Source: Cyclospora cayetanensis (taxonomy: Eukaryota; Apicomplexa; Conoidasida; Eucoccidiorida; Eimeriidae). From it: DNA of 64,000 nucleotides. This document shows positions 1-12,900 of the stretch, one piece after another; position 1 is the stretch's first letter; each line of letters starts with the position of its first letter. Location: contig NW_020312037.1 in NCBI RefSeq assembly GCF_002999335.1, forward strand, positions 186,001-250,000, in the 5' to 3' direction. Under the pieces are notes generated by a model that saw nothing but the letters and a program-made list of their open reading frames with translations, ran no database searches and was not told where the DNA came from. A program made the position numbers and the translations under genes.

Positions 1-2965
1 AATGTCATTGCACATTGTGCAATTTTGAGAGGGGTGCCACTAGAGGTTGCCCTTTTTGAGTTGCCTCCTTGTGTCTAAATGCTGGTGCGTGGTATTTACC
101 AGCAGTGACTGCCTGAGAGGCCGACGACACTCCTAAGCGACCAGCATCTCCGTCAGGCCCGTAAAACAGCGCCATGACGTGCATATTTCATGTTGTCTTC
201 GCCGGAAGCCGAACAACCAAGAGGCACACTACTTGTGCATTGGGCCACAGATCCCCCCTGTGCTTGGGCATCTCCATAGAGGAGGGCTTGGCTCCTGTCA
301 GATTCAATTGGCTAACTTCCTAAAAGCTAGAAGCATCTGTGTATACAGCTAGGGCGAAATGGACAACTGCAAAAGGACATTGGAAAGCTTTTAAATTGCT
401 TTGCGATCAGCATCGCAAAGTTGTTAAATTCGAACAACCAAGTCGGGTTCCATGGGGCGCCGGTTGTTAAGATTTTGGATGCGAGCTCGTTCGCTGTATA
501 TTGGTCCCCGAGGAAGAAGTTGTTTGATCCGAAATCAGCGTGGAAGACGCCAGAAAAGTGCGTCCTGTGGAAAAGTCCCTTGCAATATCTGTTCAGACCC
601 ATGTCGATACTTCAGAACCCGTCCAGTGGCAGCTGAGGTGTGTACTTATGTCCAGGACTGACCCTGATGTAAGATCCTTCCGGTTCTACCGTATTCGCAC
701 GCCAAAGGTAAACTTAAAGGACGCACAGAAGCAAATAAACTCAGCTAGCCGGGGTCATGCCTATGGCAGCCAGCACCTGGACGCTACAGGAGAGTCTCTG
801 GGTGTGGCTGCAGCTTCGTCGCCCGCTGATCTACTTGTAGAATGCGTCGTACTGATCGAAGTGCGCGACATCCAGGAGAATGCTTTGCGGGAAGGATGCT
901 ACTGCCAGCTTCATGCTACTTAGAAGTAGACGGTGCACAGACAACAAGCAAGCTGTACCTATCTTTTGTGGAATAGGCACAGAGAATAGACGGGACGATC
1001 GAAACACAACCTTAGCTACGTGGAGAGACATCTGAATCCCTGTGCCTATGTCAAGCTATTTACCGGATCGCGTGCCGCTGTAGCAATACATTTCGACGCG
1101 AAACATGTTATCTGCTCATGAATGCCACCGTGGATGATTCCATGTGCTCACACGCGAAATCCCCGATAGACGTGGCCGATGTAAGGTTGCCTTGGGGGCT
1201 GGCATGGCCAGCCACATTGGCATCTGTAGAGTTGGCCTTTGCATACGCAAGACACCAGCACATGTTGGCACTACAAGAATACGCCCAGCGCCGCCGTCAA
1301 GGGATATCAGGGCTTCCCCGTGAGTTGCAGGACATGTTAGGGATCAGAGCCTCTCCACTTTCAAGCGAGGAAGAGAGTGATTTCCCAGCATTGCTGTTTG
1401 CACAGCTCCTTGATCGCCGTCACTTTGTCACCTAGGGAAAAACACCAAAAGGGGACAAAAAAAGGAAGCAAAGTTCTTCGCAGGCTTGGTAACCGAAATT
1501 GTGGATAGACATACTGTCTGCCTGGTACCAGTGCTGTCAGACGAACAAGTATGGATTCATATTGCTTCCCATGCAAGGCATTGTCACTCTACAGTAAAGG
1601 GTGCTGTGAGCATATCAGCCAAGGCTATTATCGATTGCGCTTGTGGCCCAAAACTAGAGCTTGTCGGGGAAGAGAGGATGGGCACACATGAGGCCACACA
1701 CAACTACTGCATCCTCACACAGCTGTACGGCATTGACGCCCCAGAATTACCCATCGAAGCAATAGAACAAAGCACGAGAGAGCATTTTGCGACTAGTGAG
1801 ACCAGCTTGTACGGCGGCCATCCTTTGAATAAGGGATGCCAAATATTGGGAGCTGCCACGAGGTGAGCGCTGGCCGAAATGCTCCTAGGGAGGATTGTTC
1901 TGGTGCACACAATATAGACACTATTGTAATACATCGGTGGCATGTATACTAGTACCTGGAGTGTCTGATCGTTTGTCGGACGGAACTAAGAAATACCTTG
2001 CATATATCTCGGACATTGTCCAATGCACAAAGGCCGCTAACTTCCCGACATTGCCAGCTTTAGACGACCTCAAAAGCCCCGCGCGCTCCAAATTTTTGGC
2101 AAGCATGATGTGGCGATCTGGAGGAACCCAAGCACAGCCTCAAATATTGCGTGGCCCATTCAGGCCAAGACGAATCGAATGCAGGATTTGGTGGATGCCA
2201 ACGAGGAGATGCTACACCGAGGCATGACAGCTGTTCGCGGGGGACAGCATTTGAACAACATTGGCAGGGATTAGTAGAAACACATTATTAGTCTGGAGTG
2301 GAGGGCAAAGCACCAACGATGCGGATGGTGGTGGCTGCCTGCTTTCTATCCAGTGAGCCCATGCAAATACAGACAAGCTTTTGTGAAATAGCCGTGCAAA
2401 AACGCGTTGCCCCTCGCAGAAACACAAGGTGTCCAACGAGAAACGAGGCCGGTGTCTCGAAATCCTGCTGTATCCAGTAGCAGGTAAGGTCAGCCTTAGT
2501 GTCAGCTGAATGAGGCGAGCCGTCGTGTGTTCCTGTAGAGTAACTGTAGCGAATGATGCTATGCTGCATAGAATTTTCACTTCGCTAGTAAAAATCAATG
2601 AAGTTTGATTGGTGAATCGACGAAAATGCGCTGCTGCTCGTATTTATCTTCATAGGGAGTAGCGTTGGCTCAAGATAAGAAGACTTAGCTTTGTGTGCAT
2701 GTGCGGTAGGTGCTATGTGCAGCCAGCTGTGAAAGCTTATAGTGCTTAGAAGGTACGTTTACGCGTACCCTATCTGCCCACTGCCTCTTGTGAGGGGACC
2801 TCGAAGGGTTGCGGTTAGGGGAACGAAGGATTTCATCAGAGAAATAGTTGAGAACTTCCTGTTAGGTTGCTTTGGGTCTAGAGTTAAGTGTCTCCCTACT
2901 GAGACCTTAGAAAGTTGAGCAGAGTGTGATTTGCCGACAAGCGCTTTGGTAGATCGCCTGAGCAG
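1..2965. other. Left-edge region without a convincing gene
   Basis: No recognisable protein domain, tRNA or rRNA was found here. The only notable content is a run of short plus-strand open frames at 540-923, 1118-1435, 1486-1866 and 1895-2227, described separately as a possible relic. The stretch 2600-2965 shows nothing beyond the probable 3' flank of the minus-strand gene that ends at 2966. Confidence 0.5.
1118..1866 (+). pseudogene. Possible decayed coding relic, two frames
   Basis: Two plus-strand open frames (105 aa at 1118-1435 and about 126 aa from 1486) lie in tandem in different frames, separated by about 50 bases. The first starts with ATG and has a helix-like, charged composition (LQEYAQRRRQG, LPRELQDMLGI); the second continues with EQVWIHIASHARH and ELPIEAIEQSTREHF. 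No good splice pair joining them was found, so a frameshifted relic of a gene or retroelement is possible. I recognise no family, and chance open frames remain a real alternative. Confidence 0.2.
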
Positions 2966-5900
2966 CTAATCTTGCTGGCTCTGTAGTGGGAGGGGAAGGA
3001 AGAGCTCATGGGCGGTTGTAGCTCCAAGGCCCCCAGCAAGTCGAATAAGATTCTCGTCAGGGTCAGTCTCTAGAACCGGCAGGAATTCTTCATTCATGTA
3101 GTTATAAAAGCTCCTTGGCTTCCGAATCGCGCCTGAGGGATATGCTTGGCTGTAGGATGGACGCGTGCCCACTAAGTTGGGGGCAGCTCCTGATTCTACA
3201 AGAGAACTGTCTATCAGCTGCTGCCCGACCTCGTCTGCGAGTTTGTCAACTCGATCGTATTCATCCTGATCCAAAGGATGCAGCTGCGACTGAGGCAAGT
3301 CTTCCGGAGCCTGCCAGCGCAAAGTACATGTGCACCAGCAGTGTCGTAATGGATAGCTTCAGAGCTAGGAAGCGACCTCAAGGGAGACTTTGACTAGCAG
3401 TGCTGCCTGCCAGCATGCATGCATGACAGGACTTTGAAGGGGAGCCCTGAACCCAAGCCCCTCTAAGACCGCTCTGTGTCGACAAGCGGGCATGCGGACA
3501 CACAGATAAAATGTTGCGGCTTACCCCCGTGATCTCCTCTTCAGCTGCAGAGAGCTGCAGCTGCTGTGGCCTCCTTTGGCTCCTCCGATACTGCTCTCGT
3601 TGCTGTTGCTGCCGCTGCCACTGCTCTAGTGAAGGCGCGCGCTGTTGGGGGCGCAGCTGCAGCCGCAGACGGCTGTGTAGCCTCAGCAGCTGCATCAAGG
3701 GAGACTCTGAACGCCCTCTCTCTCCGCTTCCAAAATCCGCGAAGCCCGGATCCCCGTCTTGGCCTTCATTCTTTAAGATTGCCACTTTCGCAGGGGACGC
3801 CTCTTTTTTAAAGCGCGGAGACGCCGTGGGGTCAGTGTGGCTGCCCTGCATCGCATCCTCCCCAACTGGACCGTGACGTCTCAGACCGTCGAGGATCTTC
3901 CGGCGAAGCAACTGGAATGCCTGCAAGAGCCCACGAACCTCTTCTGGAAGCTCGGATTTTGCTATGCGTGCAGCCACGACCTCATCGGACACGTCCGCAG
4001 TGGCAAGGAATCTTGCAAATGCCTGCTCATGCGACACATACGCAGCGAGTCCTTGCTGAACACAGCGCATGAGACCAAGCTCAGGCTGCTGGTTCCTGCC
4101 GGGTGTTACCCGAAATTATTCCTGATAAACGCTGCAAAGGACCACAGGAGGCCGAAACGCACTTTGGGATAGTCGCTTGTTTTCAGTAGCTGAAGTGCAG
4201 TACGCAGCTTATTGGTGTACATCCTCACAAAACTGGGCCTCAGCTGGTGCAGCCGATCAGGCATTGCCACCCAACCTGACCACAGAAAAGGTACAAGCAC
4301 GCAACCCCCCCCACACACATAAACACCCCCCGCCACACACACTCACGTACTCACACACACACAAGGCACTGCATATTACGACCCCCCCTGTGTATCGGCT
4401 CAAAAAACAGTGTGTCTGCATAGAGCAAGACTTAGAGAGTGCGGTGGGTATTTTCTTGAGTATAAATGGCAGCCCCTGCACACTTGGGCAAGTACTCAAA
4501 GCCACCACGGCAAACATGACCTCTGCGAGAGCACCCTCTCTTCCCTCCCCCTCCCCCTTCCTACTGTTTTCCCCCAAGTCTTTCCTTTGGCCCCCTCTCG
4601 CCTCACTCGTGAGGTCTTCGAAGGGTTTCCCCCGGGGATCACAAAGAGGTGTATACTTGCTGCTGGTGGAAGCAGCGCCTTCTTCTTGGCGTCGCAGCCG
4701 CAAAAGCTGCCTGTAGAAGAAGGGCCCCAAGAGCTGACAGAGGCGGACTTCTCGATGCAGCCAGTCTCCTTTTGCCCACCACAGGGGCTGCACAGGAATT
4801 CGATGCAGTGGCGGCCGAGTGCCGTCTTGTTTGCGGGAAGAAGGCCTGTTGCCTCTCCCTGTCAGTTGTTTTGACGGCTCAGAGTCACCCTTGGACCTTC
4901 CCTCTGAGCCGTCCTCGCTGCCCTGCTGCTCCTGCAGGCGCTTTCGTGTGGCTTGCTCCCGAGCTAAGTCATCTTGATATCGTTGAATGTGCCGCAGCAA
5001 TTGCTGGTGCTCTTCGTGCTGCTCTGCTAGCTGGCGCTGCTCGTAAATGCGGAGGACGGGGGCGAGATGCGGAACGGGCATATCATTTAGCAGCAAGTGA
5101 GCGACTTCCAGTGGGACTGCGGGGTAGATGGAGAGCCACAAAAGTGCCGAGTAATCGACCTGCGGCTGTCCTTGGCTACCGGGTACGCCGTCTCTACGGC
5201 AGCTGATGCCACTGACGCCCCGCCAACGCACAGGGGGCCTCCCGAGAGGCCCCTCCAGTCCCTCAACTGACGAAAAGTAGAGACGCAGGACGTCGTCACG
5301 CACGTTCCAGTCTGCACAGCCAAAAAAGCAGAGAAGCACAGCACAGAAAAATCAGGACTGTCAAGCCTTCCCTCCCTTCTTTCCCCCTTTCGCGAAACTG
5401 CGTCCCGCAAACAGCGCCCACCAGTTCATGCATGCGCTGCAACCTCATAGAAGGCCTTGCCCCGCCGCCGCTCTACAACCCTTGACACTTATTCAGGAGC
5501 ATTCGCTCAATGTAAAAGTCCCAATGTTTGCAGAGCACTGTAGGTAGAGGCCTCCACGCAGAGAATCAGATGCTGCGAGATGCGGGAAGGCTGCATTCCC
5601 AGTCCAGCGACGCAGCAGCCGTACGGATGTATGTATGTGTATGCATACGAACAATTCCCGATCCTGCACACTGGCCTGTTGGGCCTCATGTGAAGCTTAT
5701 CGCTTACCTTTTCGGACACGCATGAAGGCTTCTAGCTCCCGCACGGGCAACAAAGCCAACGCGCCGACGGCGTCTTCCTGCGTGGTATCGGGGTAGCTGT
5801 GGAGATGGGCATGGTACGCATGCAGGTGGGGGTGTTGCTGGAGGAGCTGCTGCAGCGCCGCCAGCTCGGCCTCCCGCTTCTGTGGCAGCACTTTCTGCAC

Positions 5901-8900
5901 GAGCGCCTCCTGCTGCACGAGGAGTTCCTCTTGCAGCAAGGGGTCACGCGAAGTTTGCTGCTCGAGTCTCAAGGCCCTCTCGGCGCGTTGGAAAAGGCGT
6001 GCGGCGTCATAAGCGGAGGCATGATCGGAGTCAGTGGGTGGAGTCTGTGCTGGCGCTGGAAGGGCATGTAGTCTCTCTGGAGGTCTCTCGGCAGTCTTCT
6101 CATCGTGAAGGTGACGATTCCCTTGCCCCTCCCCTGAGACCTTGACTGCGCTCGCGCTCAAAGACAACGAGGCACCTGGAAGAGGGGTGGAATTAGCATT
6201 GACTTTGCTCCCCAGGATGCCGCTCGCAGGGTGCCAGAAATCTTCAGCTCCCAGGACTTGCACTACAACCGCATCTCGCTGAGGCAGCCACCCCACAACG
6301 CGGCAGCTTAAGGCCCTTGTGCTGGGAGGTGCCCTCAGCCTCGAGGCTCCAGCAGCACGCCGAGAGAAAGGGCCTTCTGCGGCGACGGCTTCCCCCTTAG
6401 GCGGCACAGGCAATACCCAGGTGGCCGTTGGAGGAGACAGGAAGCGCAGCCAGCGAGAGACTTCCTGGTGGGCGCTGTCAGACAAAAGTGTCACACAGAT
6501 CCACCAACGCACGACATGCCGCGGACAGACTGCGCTACCTTCAAAGGGGGCTTTTTCGGTGATAGGAAGAGCGCGAGAAGGAGGCTTTAAGCCAAGACAG
6601 CGGTCACCGTGTGGCGCTTGGACTCTGCAAGGACCAAGAAGAGGGAGAATGAGAGGGACGCTACAGGCCTGCCCCCTTGCCCCCGCACCCAGCCCTCTCT
6701 TTGAGCTCACAGGCGTTCTAATAGCGTATCTTGATCTTTTCCTGTCGCACGCTGAATGGATTCAACAAGAGCCGCCTCCTGGACAGAAGGAGCCAGTCGA
6801 GAAGAGAGTCGAGGGGAAGCCACGGACGGGGTATCTGCCTCAATCAGCGGCTGGACTGTAAGCTCTAGCACAGAGGGAGACCTTCTCGGAGCCTGCTGCC
6901 CTAAACGCTGTGGCTTCTGTTGCTGCTCCTCCTCCTGCAGCTGCATACCCAGGATGCGCATTTTGAGGGCGTCTCCAGGGTGCAAGGCCTTCCAGATGGA
7001 ATCCGCCGTCTGCCCCTCTACGGCCCCTGGGAAATCTTTTTCAGAAAATCCGCGTCCTCCCTGCACGGGTGACATCGCAGAAGCCTCTTGCTGGGGCTGG
7101 CTCTGAGCCGAGAAAAGCCGCCTTGGAATTCGAACCTGAGGGGGAAGCAGCTGCTGCACTGCGGCAGGAAGCAACAGCTGCACGGTGGCCGTTGTTTCAC
7201 TCTTGGAGATCACGTAACCTGCGTACATATATATATATATATACGCGCTTGGAGATCACGTAACCTGCGTACATATATATATACACGAGGCATCTCGTTC
7301 AATCTTGAAACGCACATTCCCCCATCTCACTTTCTCCCTACCCTCCTCACCCCGCTTCACTTTCCCCCTCCTTCACCTCTCTCCCTCCTTCACCTCTCTC
7401 CCTCCTTCCCCCCTCCCCGCCGCTTCCGCCGTACAGAACGGCTGCAGTAGTCCCGGCAGGCGTGCAAGAATTACAATCAGATAAAAATAAAAGACTCGAG
7501 CCAGTGGCGTGTTGCCCAGTGCCTCGAAGAGAGGGGTCCAGAAGAATAAAAGATGAGAACCTGACACGATCCCTGTTGCTACATGCGCAAGCCGAGAGGC
7601 CCTAAGCAGCACGTGCTTGGATGCTCCAGCCTCACGAGAGGCACAAAGAGTGCTTACCCTCGAGAGGATGCTGAGTCTCCCGCAACCACGATACCAGCTC
7701 AAGGCTTTCCTGCAAGAGGCCTTGCTTCGGCGGTGCATCGTGCAGCTGTTGTTGCAATTGTTGCTGTTGCTGCGGCCTTACGGCTCCTGATTTCTCCCTG
7801 AAGGTGGCTGGAAGCGGTGTCTGCTGCACGGCTTGCGAGAGCTGTCGGGGTGCTTGCTGCAACGGGGGGGACTGAGAGGCAATGCCGCTCGGTGGTTGCA
7901 TCTTCTCAGCTGCCAAAAGCTTCTCAGAGGCCCCTCCTGAGAGGGATCCCGGCGGCTGCAGCATCGATTGATACACAGAGAGATGAAAAAGCTATTTTTC
8001 GAAAAGCAGCAGTCCTTCAAGGGGCAGTTCGTGCTGCCGCTCCGCACTTGCGTCTCAGCGGCCCTTACATCCAGAGGCTCCACATGTAGCTAAAGACACA
8101 CACAACCAGAGAGTGGCATTTTGATTTTCGGTGCGACTACCCTATATGAGACGTACTGGGTGTCCTGCTTTCTTAGGAGTGCGTGAGCGGCGCTCGTCTT
8201 GCCGCTTTGAGGCAGTCGGAGTTGGCATATGATTTGGAAGGTCTTCGTTGCAGAGGAATCCACGCTTCTCAGAGATCCGTGCAGTGGGTGCTGCCTGGCC
8301 TCTGCTAGACCGTTGGGGGGCCCCCGCCTCCCGCTTCTCGACGCTTGCAGAGGCTGCCACTCTTCTCCGCACTGTAGCCTCCTCTTCTCCTTGGGGAGGC
8401 TCTGGAAAGCTCTCCTTCCTAAGGGCAGCAAGGCTTAGAGACGTCTCCCGTTTGCGAGCCATCAGAGCCAGCGAGGAGGCCACAGCCCTCCCTCGTAGAC
8501 GCCCAGCAGTCTCGAGGCATGGCAGCACGAACGCGCACGGGGGCCCCAGGAAGGCAGCTGAGCCGCTGCGAGGGGTGCAAGCAGCAGTTATGACACCCAA
8601 AGCTCCGCTTCTAGGAGCTGTGAGCGACGTCGAGCAGCGGCCTATCGCGGGTAGCCGAGATGGAGCACTTGTCTGCTGCTGCTGCTGTAGCAGCGAAGCA
8701 ACCTGAGTGGGCTCTGACAGCAGCACGTACAACACAAAGAAAAATGCGCGCTGGCAGGCAAAGCGCTGCAGCAGATGCTGGCTCAGTAGCTTCATGGCAA
8801 CTGCGGCAGCTCGCAGGCCGTCGCCGCACTTCGGAGCCTCGCGGCAGCCAGCATCCAGGAGCCTGAGTTTTCCAGTCTGCCTTCTAATTAGGTTGAGCCT

Positions 8901-8969
8901 TAGCGGGAGGCTTGGGGGAGGGAAGGCGCTTGGCTGCGTGTGCCGGCTGTCCGTCAGAGCTGTCGGCAT
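2966..8969 (-). CDS. Large orphan protein, about 1440 aa, eight exons
   Basis: I do not recognise the family. Exons on the minus strand are 8969-8157, 7955-7658, 7218-6711, 6624-5708, 5311-4607, 4275-4110, 4095-3525 and 3310-2966. All junctions are GT-AG, phases match, and the total is 4323 nt (1440 codons plus stop). The N-terminus holds a hydrophobic stretch (FACQRAFFFVLYVLLSEP, around residue 70) that could be a membrane anchor. A Gln/Pro-rich linker follows, then a beta-rich segment (EGYVISKSETTATVQL, ending LHPGDALKMRILGMQ) that loosely recalls an S1/OB-type fold. Next come a Gln-rich coiled-coil-prone part and a helical C-terminal half (VRDDVLRLYFSSVEGL; VRFGLLWSFAAFIRNNF). The tail ends ELFLPLPLQSQQD. 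Two oddities are reported as findings: the 3' splice site of intron 2 is duplicated, and exons 6 and 7 are separated by only 14 nt. A nuclear or organelle RNA-associated role is a guess only. The ATG at 8969 was chosen because it opens the first exon; a start further upstream by splicing is possible. Confidence 0.7.
7202..7287. repeat. 46 bp tandem duplication spanning a splice acceptor
   Basis: The unit cttggagatcacgtaacctg plus a gcgtacatatat run occurs at 7202-7247 and again from 7248. On the minus strand each copy carries the sequence gcag|gttacgtgatc, the 3' splice site of exon 3 of the orphan gene. Only the copy at 7218 continues in the open frame. Confidence 0.9.
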
Positions 8970-9934
8970 GAGACAGAAAGCCCTCCCTCAGCAGCCATCT
9001 CTGCGACGCCAGTGCTGGGCAGCCCTCCTGCCTCCCGCAGGCTCGGGAACGACGCTCCTCCTCCTGTGTGGAAGACTATCTGACTCAAGTGCAAAGACAC
9101 GACCGGTAGAGCCCACTGGACCCCTACTGCTCGGGGGCCCTTGCTGCAAGGCCCCTGCTCGTTGTGTCTGCCGCAGGAAGCATCTGGGAAATCGAGTACC
9201 GGGACGCAAAAAGTGCTTTAATTCAATTATTAAACGATTCTAGAGGTATTATTATTAGCCTGATAAGGGCTTTTGAAGGTCCTTCGTACAGTGAGGGCCC
9301 AGTGTACCGAGGAACCCGGAGACCCTTTGTTAGGGCCCCTAGGATCAGCATGTAGGGGGCCCCTCCCCCCGGCGGACCGCTTGGACGCGTCAGGGCGTGC
9401 GATCTTCTAGAAAATACCCCTCCATTTGGTGCCACTCTGCATTTTAATAATTATGCGGGCAAATTTCATGACTTTAGGGTAAGTGTTTTGTATTTTCCGG
9501 AGTGCAACGCAACAGGCTCTTGCGCAGTAGTGCGCAGCAAAATCATCTTCGACCGCGCCACGCCCTCCTCGCCAATGCTGAATAGTGGCGAGGCGAGCTC
9601 TCAGCCTTCTGCCTCAGACCCTCGATTGCAAGCAAAATACCCTTTAGAAACAACTAAATACAAACGGAAATTGGAGTTGCAACCTTGATGGTGCTGTTTT
9701 TCCTCGGAGTGTGTGGGGTTTAGTGCATAGACCACCTAGAGCAGAACCCGCTGACCACCGCCTTGCAGCCGAGCACCTCCTTGGGCGTCCTTTTTTAGGA
9801 TCCTTTGTCTTGTTTTGGGCATCGCTATGTAAGAAAAGGTCAGGCTGCTAGTCCTAACGCTGGTTTTTCACTTTTACCTCAGAACACCCTGACAGCCGAA
9901 TTTCGCCCCCAGCAGAACGCCACTGAAACAGACA
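8970..9934. other. Divergent intergenic region
   Basis: This lies between the start of the minus-strand orphan gene and the start of the kinase. It contains GGGCCC-rich imperfect inverted repeats near 9325-9365 (gggcccctagg paired with tagggggcccc). No gene or promoter element could be assigned. It presumably holds the 5' regions of both neighbours. Confidence 0.4.
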
Positions 9935-12900
9935 ATGGCAGAGGACCTTGCGTCCTGGCTCTTAGAAGGGACGCCGAGTTGGATTCGGCAGGGTGTGCAA
10001 CCCGAGGCGCTCCGCAGAAATTCTCCTAGCGGGCTCTGTGAGGACGGCCTTGCAGCCTCTAGTGGGAGCACACACGACCAAGGGACCCTCCTTGACCAGT
10101 GGCTAGCTAAGCAACGAGGTGATCAAACCGCTTTTGGAGGCCGCCCCTCCTTTTTCTCGCCTAAATTGCGTTCTGCGGCAACACGCAACACTGCAGAAAA
10201 CCCTAAGGAACGCCAAGCAACACCCAATGCGGAGGGCTGGGCTGCACCCCTCACAGCAGCTTGTTGCTGCAGCTACAGCTCCGATCCGGCTGCGCCTTTG
10301 ACAGCAGCAGCAACACCAAGAACGGCAGCAACAGCAGCAGTACTGGGCGGTGATGCTTCTTCTTCTGCTGCTTGTCTGAAGCGGGAAGAGGGCGGGAGGC
10401 AGGGAGCCCTAGGATCTGTCGGATGGAAATTGCAGCTCTTTAAAGCGGCAGTTGGAATTCGAAAGAGACGCGAAGAATACGAAACAAGGCGGCGGAGGAG
10501 CCTGTTAGCGTTTATGACCCGAATGACGCAGCAGATCTCTGACACCCCCCCGACAGATACAGGAGCTTTGGGGGAGGTTTTCCAGAAGAAACCCACGACT
10601 GGACATGTTCTAGTAAACGCAGAGAACGCTGCCCCCACGCCACTTCGCGTATCGCCTTCATACAAGTGGCCAAACGCCACGAAAGAGATTGCCGGCTCTC
10701 GGGGGTCAGAGAGGCGCAGCAGCTGTCTTACGGTGCGCAGGCCGTCAACCCTTCCTGCCTCAGGCTGCATCTCGTCGGGGAGGAAGAAAGAAAGCCTCCT
10801 TCGTCGATTTCTTTTGTTACAGCGGCAGCAGCTACTTTCGGCTCACAGGTTGCGCTTGCTGCCTGCGAATCTGCAGGTGGAGGCCCTCTTGGGGGAGGGG
10901 GCGAGTGGGCGTGTTTGGCGTGTTCGGCACAAGCAAACGGGGTCAGTCTTCGCACTTAAAGTTATTCGGAAAGGAAAGGGGGGACCATGCAGTAGCGCTT
11001 GCGCTCGGCTATACGCGGAGCGTCATGTTTTGATTAGGGGAGGGCTGTCTAGACACCTCGTACAGCTGCATGCGGCGTTCCAGGACGAGCAGCACGTGTT
11101 TCTGATGCAGGAGTGGGCCCCTGGACCGTCCTTGCGGGCCCTCGTGCAGAATCGGGGGCCCCTGCCAGAAGAGGAGGCGCGGCGATATGCGGCTCAGTTG
11201 GCACTGGCGATCCATGCCATACACAGGCTGGGCTTTATACACAGAGATATAAAGCCGGAAAATTCAATCCTCGATAAACACGGGGACCTCAAGCTCATAG
11301 ATTTGGGCCTTGCGGCAAGGCCAAACTCGAAGGCCTTCCCTTCAAGCCCTGGAGATTTCTACGCGAGGAAGAGTCCGCTGTGGGCAACCACGCCGACAGA
11401 TCCTAATGCTGCTCTTGAGTGCTGCAGTGTTTCCTCCCCAGGGGGAAGCAGCGGCAGTGTCGACAGCTCTGTGCCTCTCTCACCGATAGCGGCTATCGGA
11501 GGAAGCACCGAAAGGGCCGCGGGGGAGCGCCAAGACTTCACGCCAAAGACAGAGGCCTCACGCACGGAGGAGGAGGGCTCTCGGGAGGCGTCTCCTACTA
11601 CTACGCCCGAAGCATCTGCAGGCAGCGAGCGAATGTCTCCAGAAGACCCCCCCGAGTCCTTTGCTGCCTGGCGGCTGCGGCAGTTGTGGGCAGAAGGTGC
11701 GCGTTCTGCTGTCGGCACTTTGCACTACATGGCCCCTGAGGTGGCCTTAAACATTAGGCACTCTGAAGCACCCATGTCCACGGGAAACCCCGGATATGGA
11801 AAGAAAGCCGATTGGTGGAGTTTTGGTGCGGTTCTCTTCGAGTGTCTCTTTGGACACCCTCCCCTAGCTCGGTTCAACTTAGCCGAAATGCTGGCTCGCA
11901 GCAAGCAGCCCAAGGAGCGGCGGCCTCATCTGCTGTTGTATCGGCAGGAGCGTGTGTCTCAGGAGTGCCTCAACTCAACAGCAGCAGGGAGGGAGGCCAG
12001 TGGGCTTATTACCACTGTGCTCGCAGGGAGCCCCCGATCCCCTACTGAAAGGTCCACAAACGATTCACTTGCGGGCGGAGGAGAGGACGGAGCAGGTGCT
12101 GTGGGCAACGCCACCACTGCATCCGACGGCTTGCCCTTGTCGTGTGAGCTGATCAGCAACCCCGAGCTGCTGCTATGCACGTTGCGCAGCTGGCGGCAGC
12201 ACCTGCGTATCCCTCCGTCCCCCTTTGTCGTTTCTAAGGGGCACGAAGCCTCGAAAAAGCCTCCTCGGGGAGGCAATAATGAACGTGTAATCTCCTCGGA
12301 GGCAGTAGACCTCCTGTGCAACCTTCTGTGCGAAGAAGAACGCCGATTCGGCTTCAGCCGTATACGGCAGCACCCTTGGTTCAAGTCCATCAACTGGGAA
12401 GAGGAGGGAAGGCCTCCAGAAACGCAGCGCAATCCAAGGGCGATTCAAGTATGCTCGCGAATAGACAGGCGAAGGAGGCCCTCTCGAGGCACCAATTCCT
12501 ATCAAAGCTCTTCTGCTCTTCCCTGCATTACGGGGGCCATTGCAGAGACTCTGGGCAGACAAGGTGGGGGTGAGACGAGCACCTTGCCGCTGACCATCGC
12601 TTCGCATGCTGCTGGTGGTGCTGCTGCTGCTCATTCAGAAAAAGGAGCGAGGAACTTCCTAACACATTCCAAACGAGGGGAGACAGCACATACAAGGGCT
12701 GATCAGACAACCCCTTGGTCAAAGTCGAGTAGTTCCTTTCGTGAATGTACTTCAACCTCCACACTTAGTTACAACAGTGGTGGGGTTAGGGCCAGTGCCT
12801 CAAATTTCAACAGCTCGCAGACGGCCCCTGTGGGCTCGGGTGGGGGCGAGGACGATACAGCGGGGAAGGAGGCTCCATGGACGCACAGACACTCAGACGG

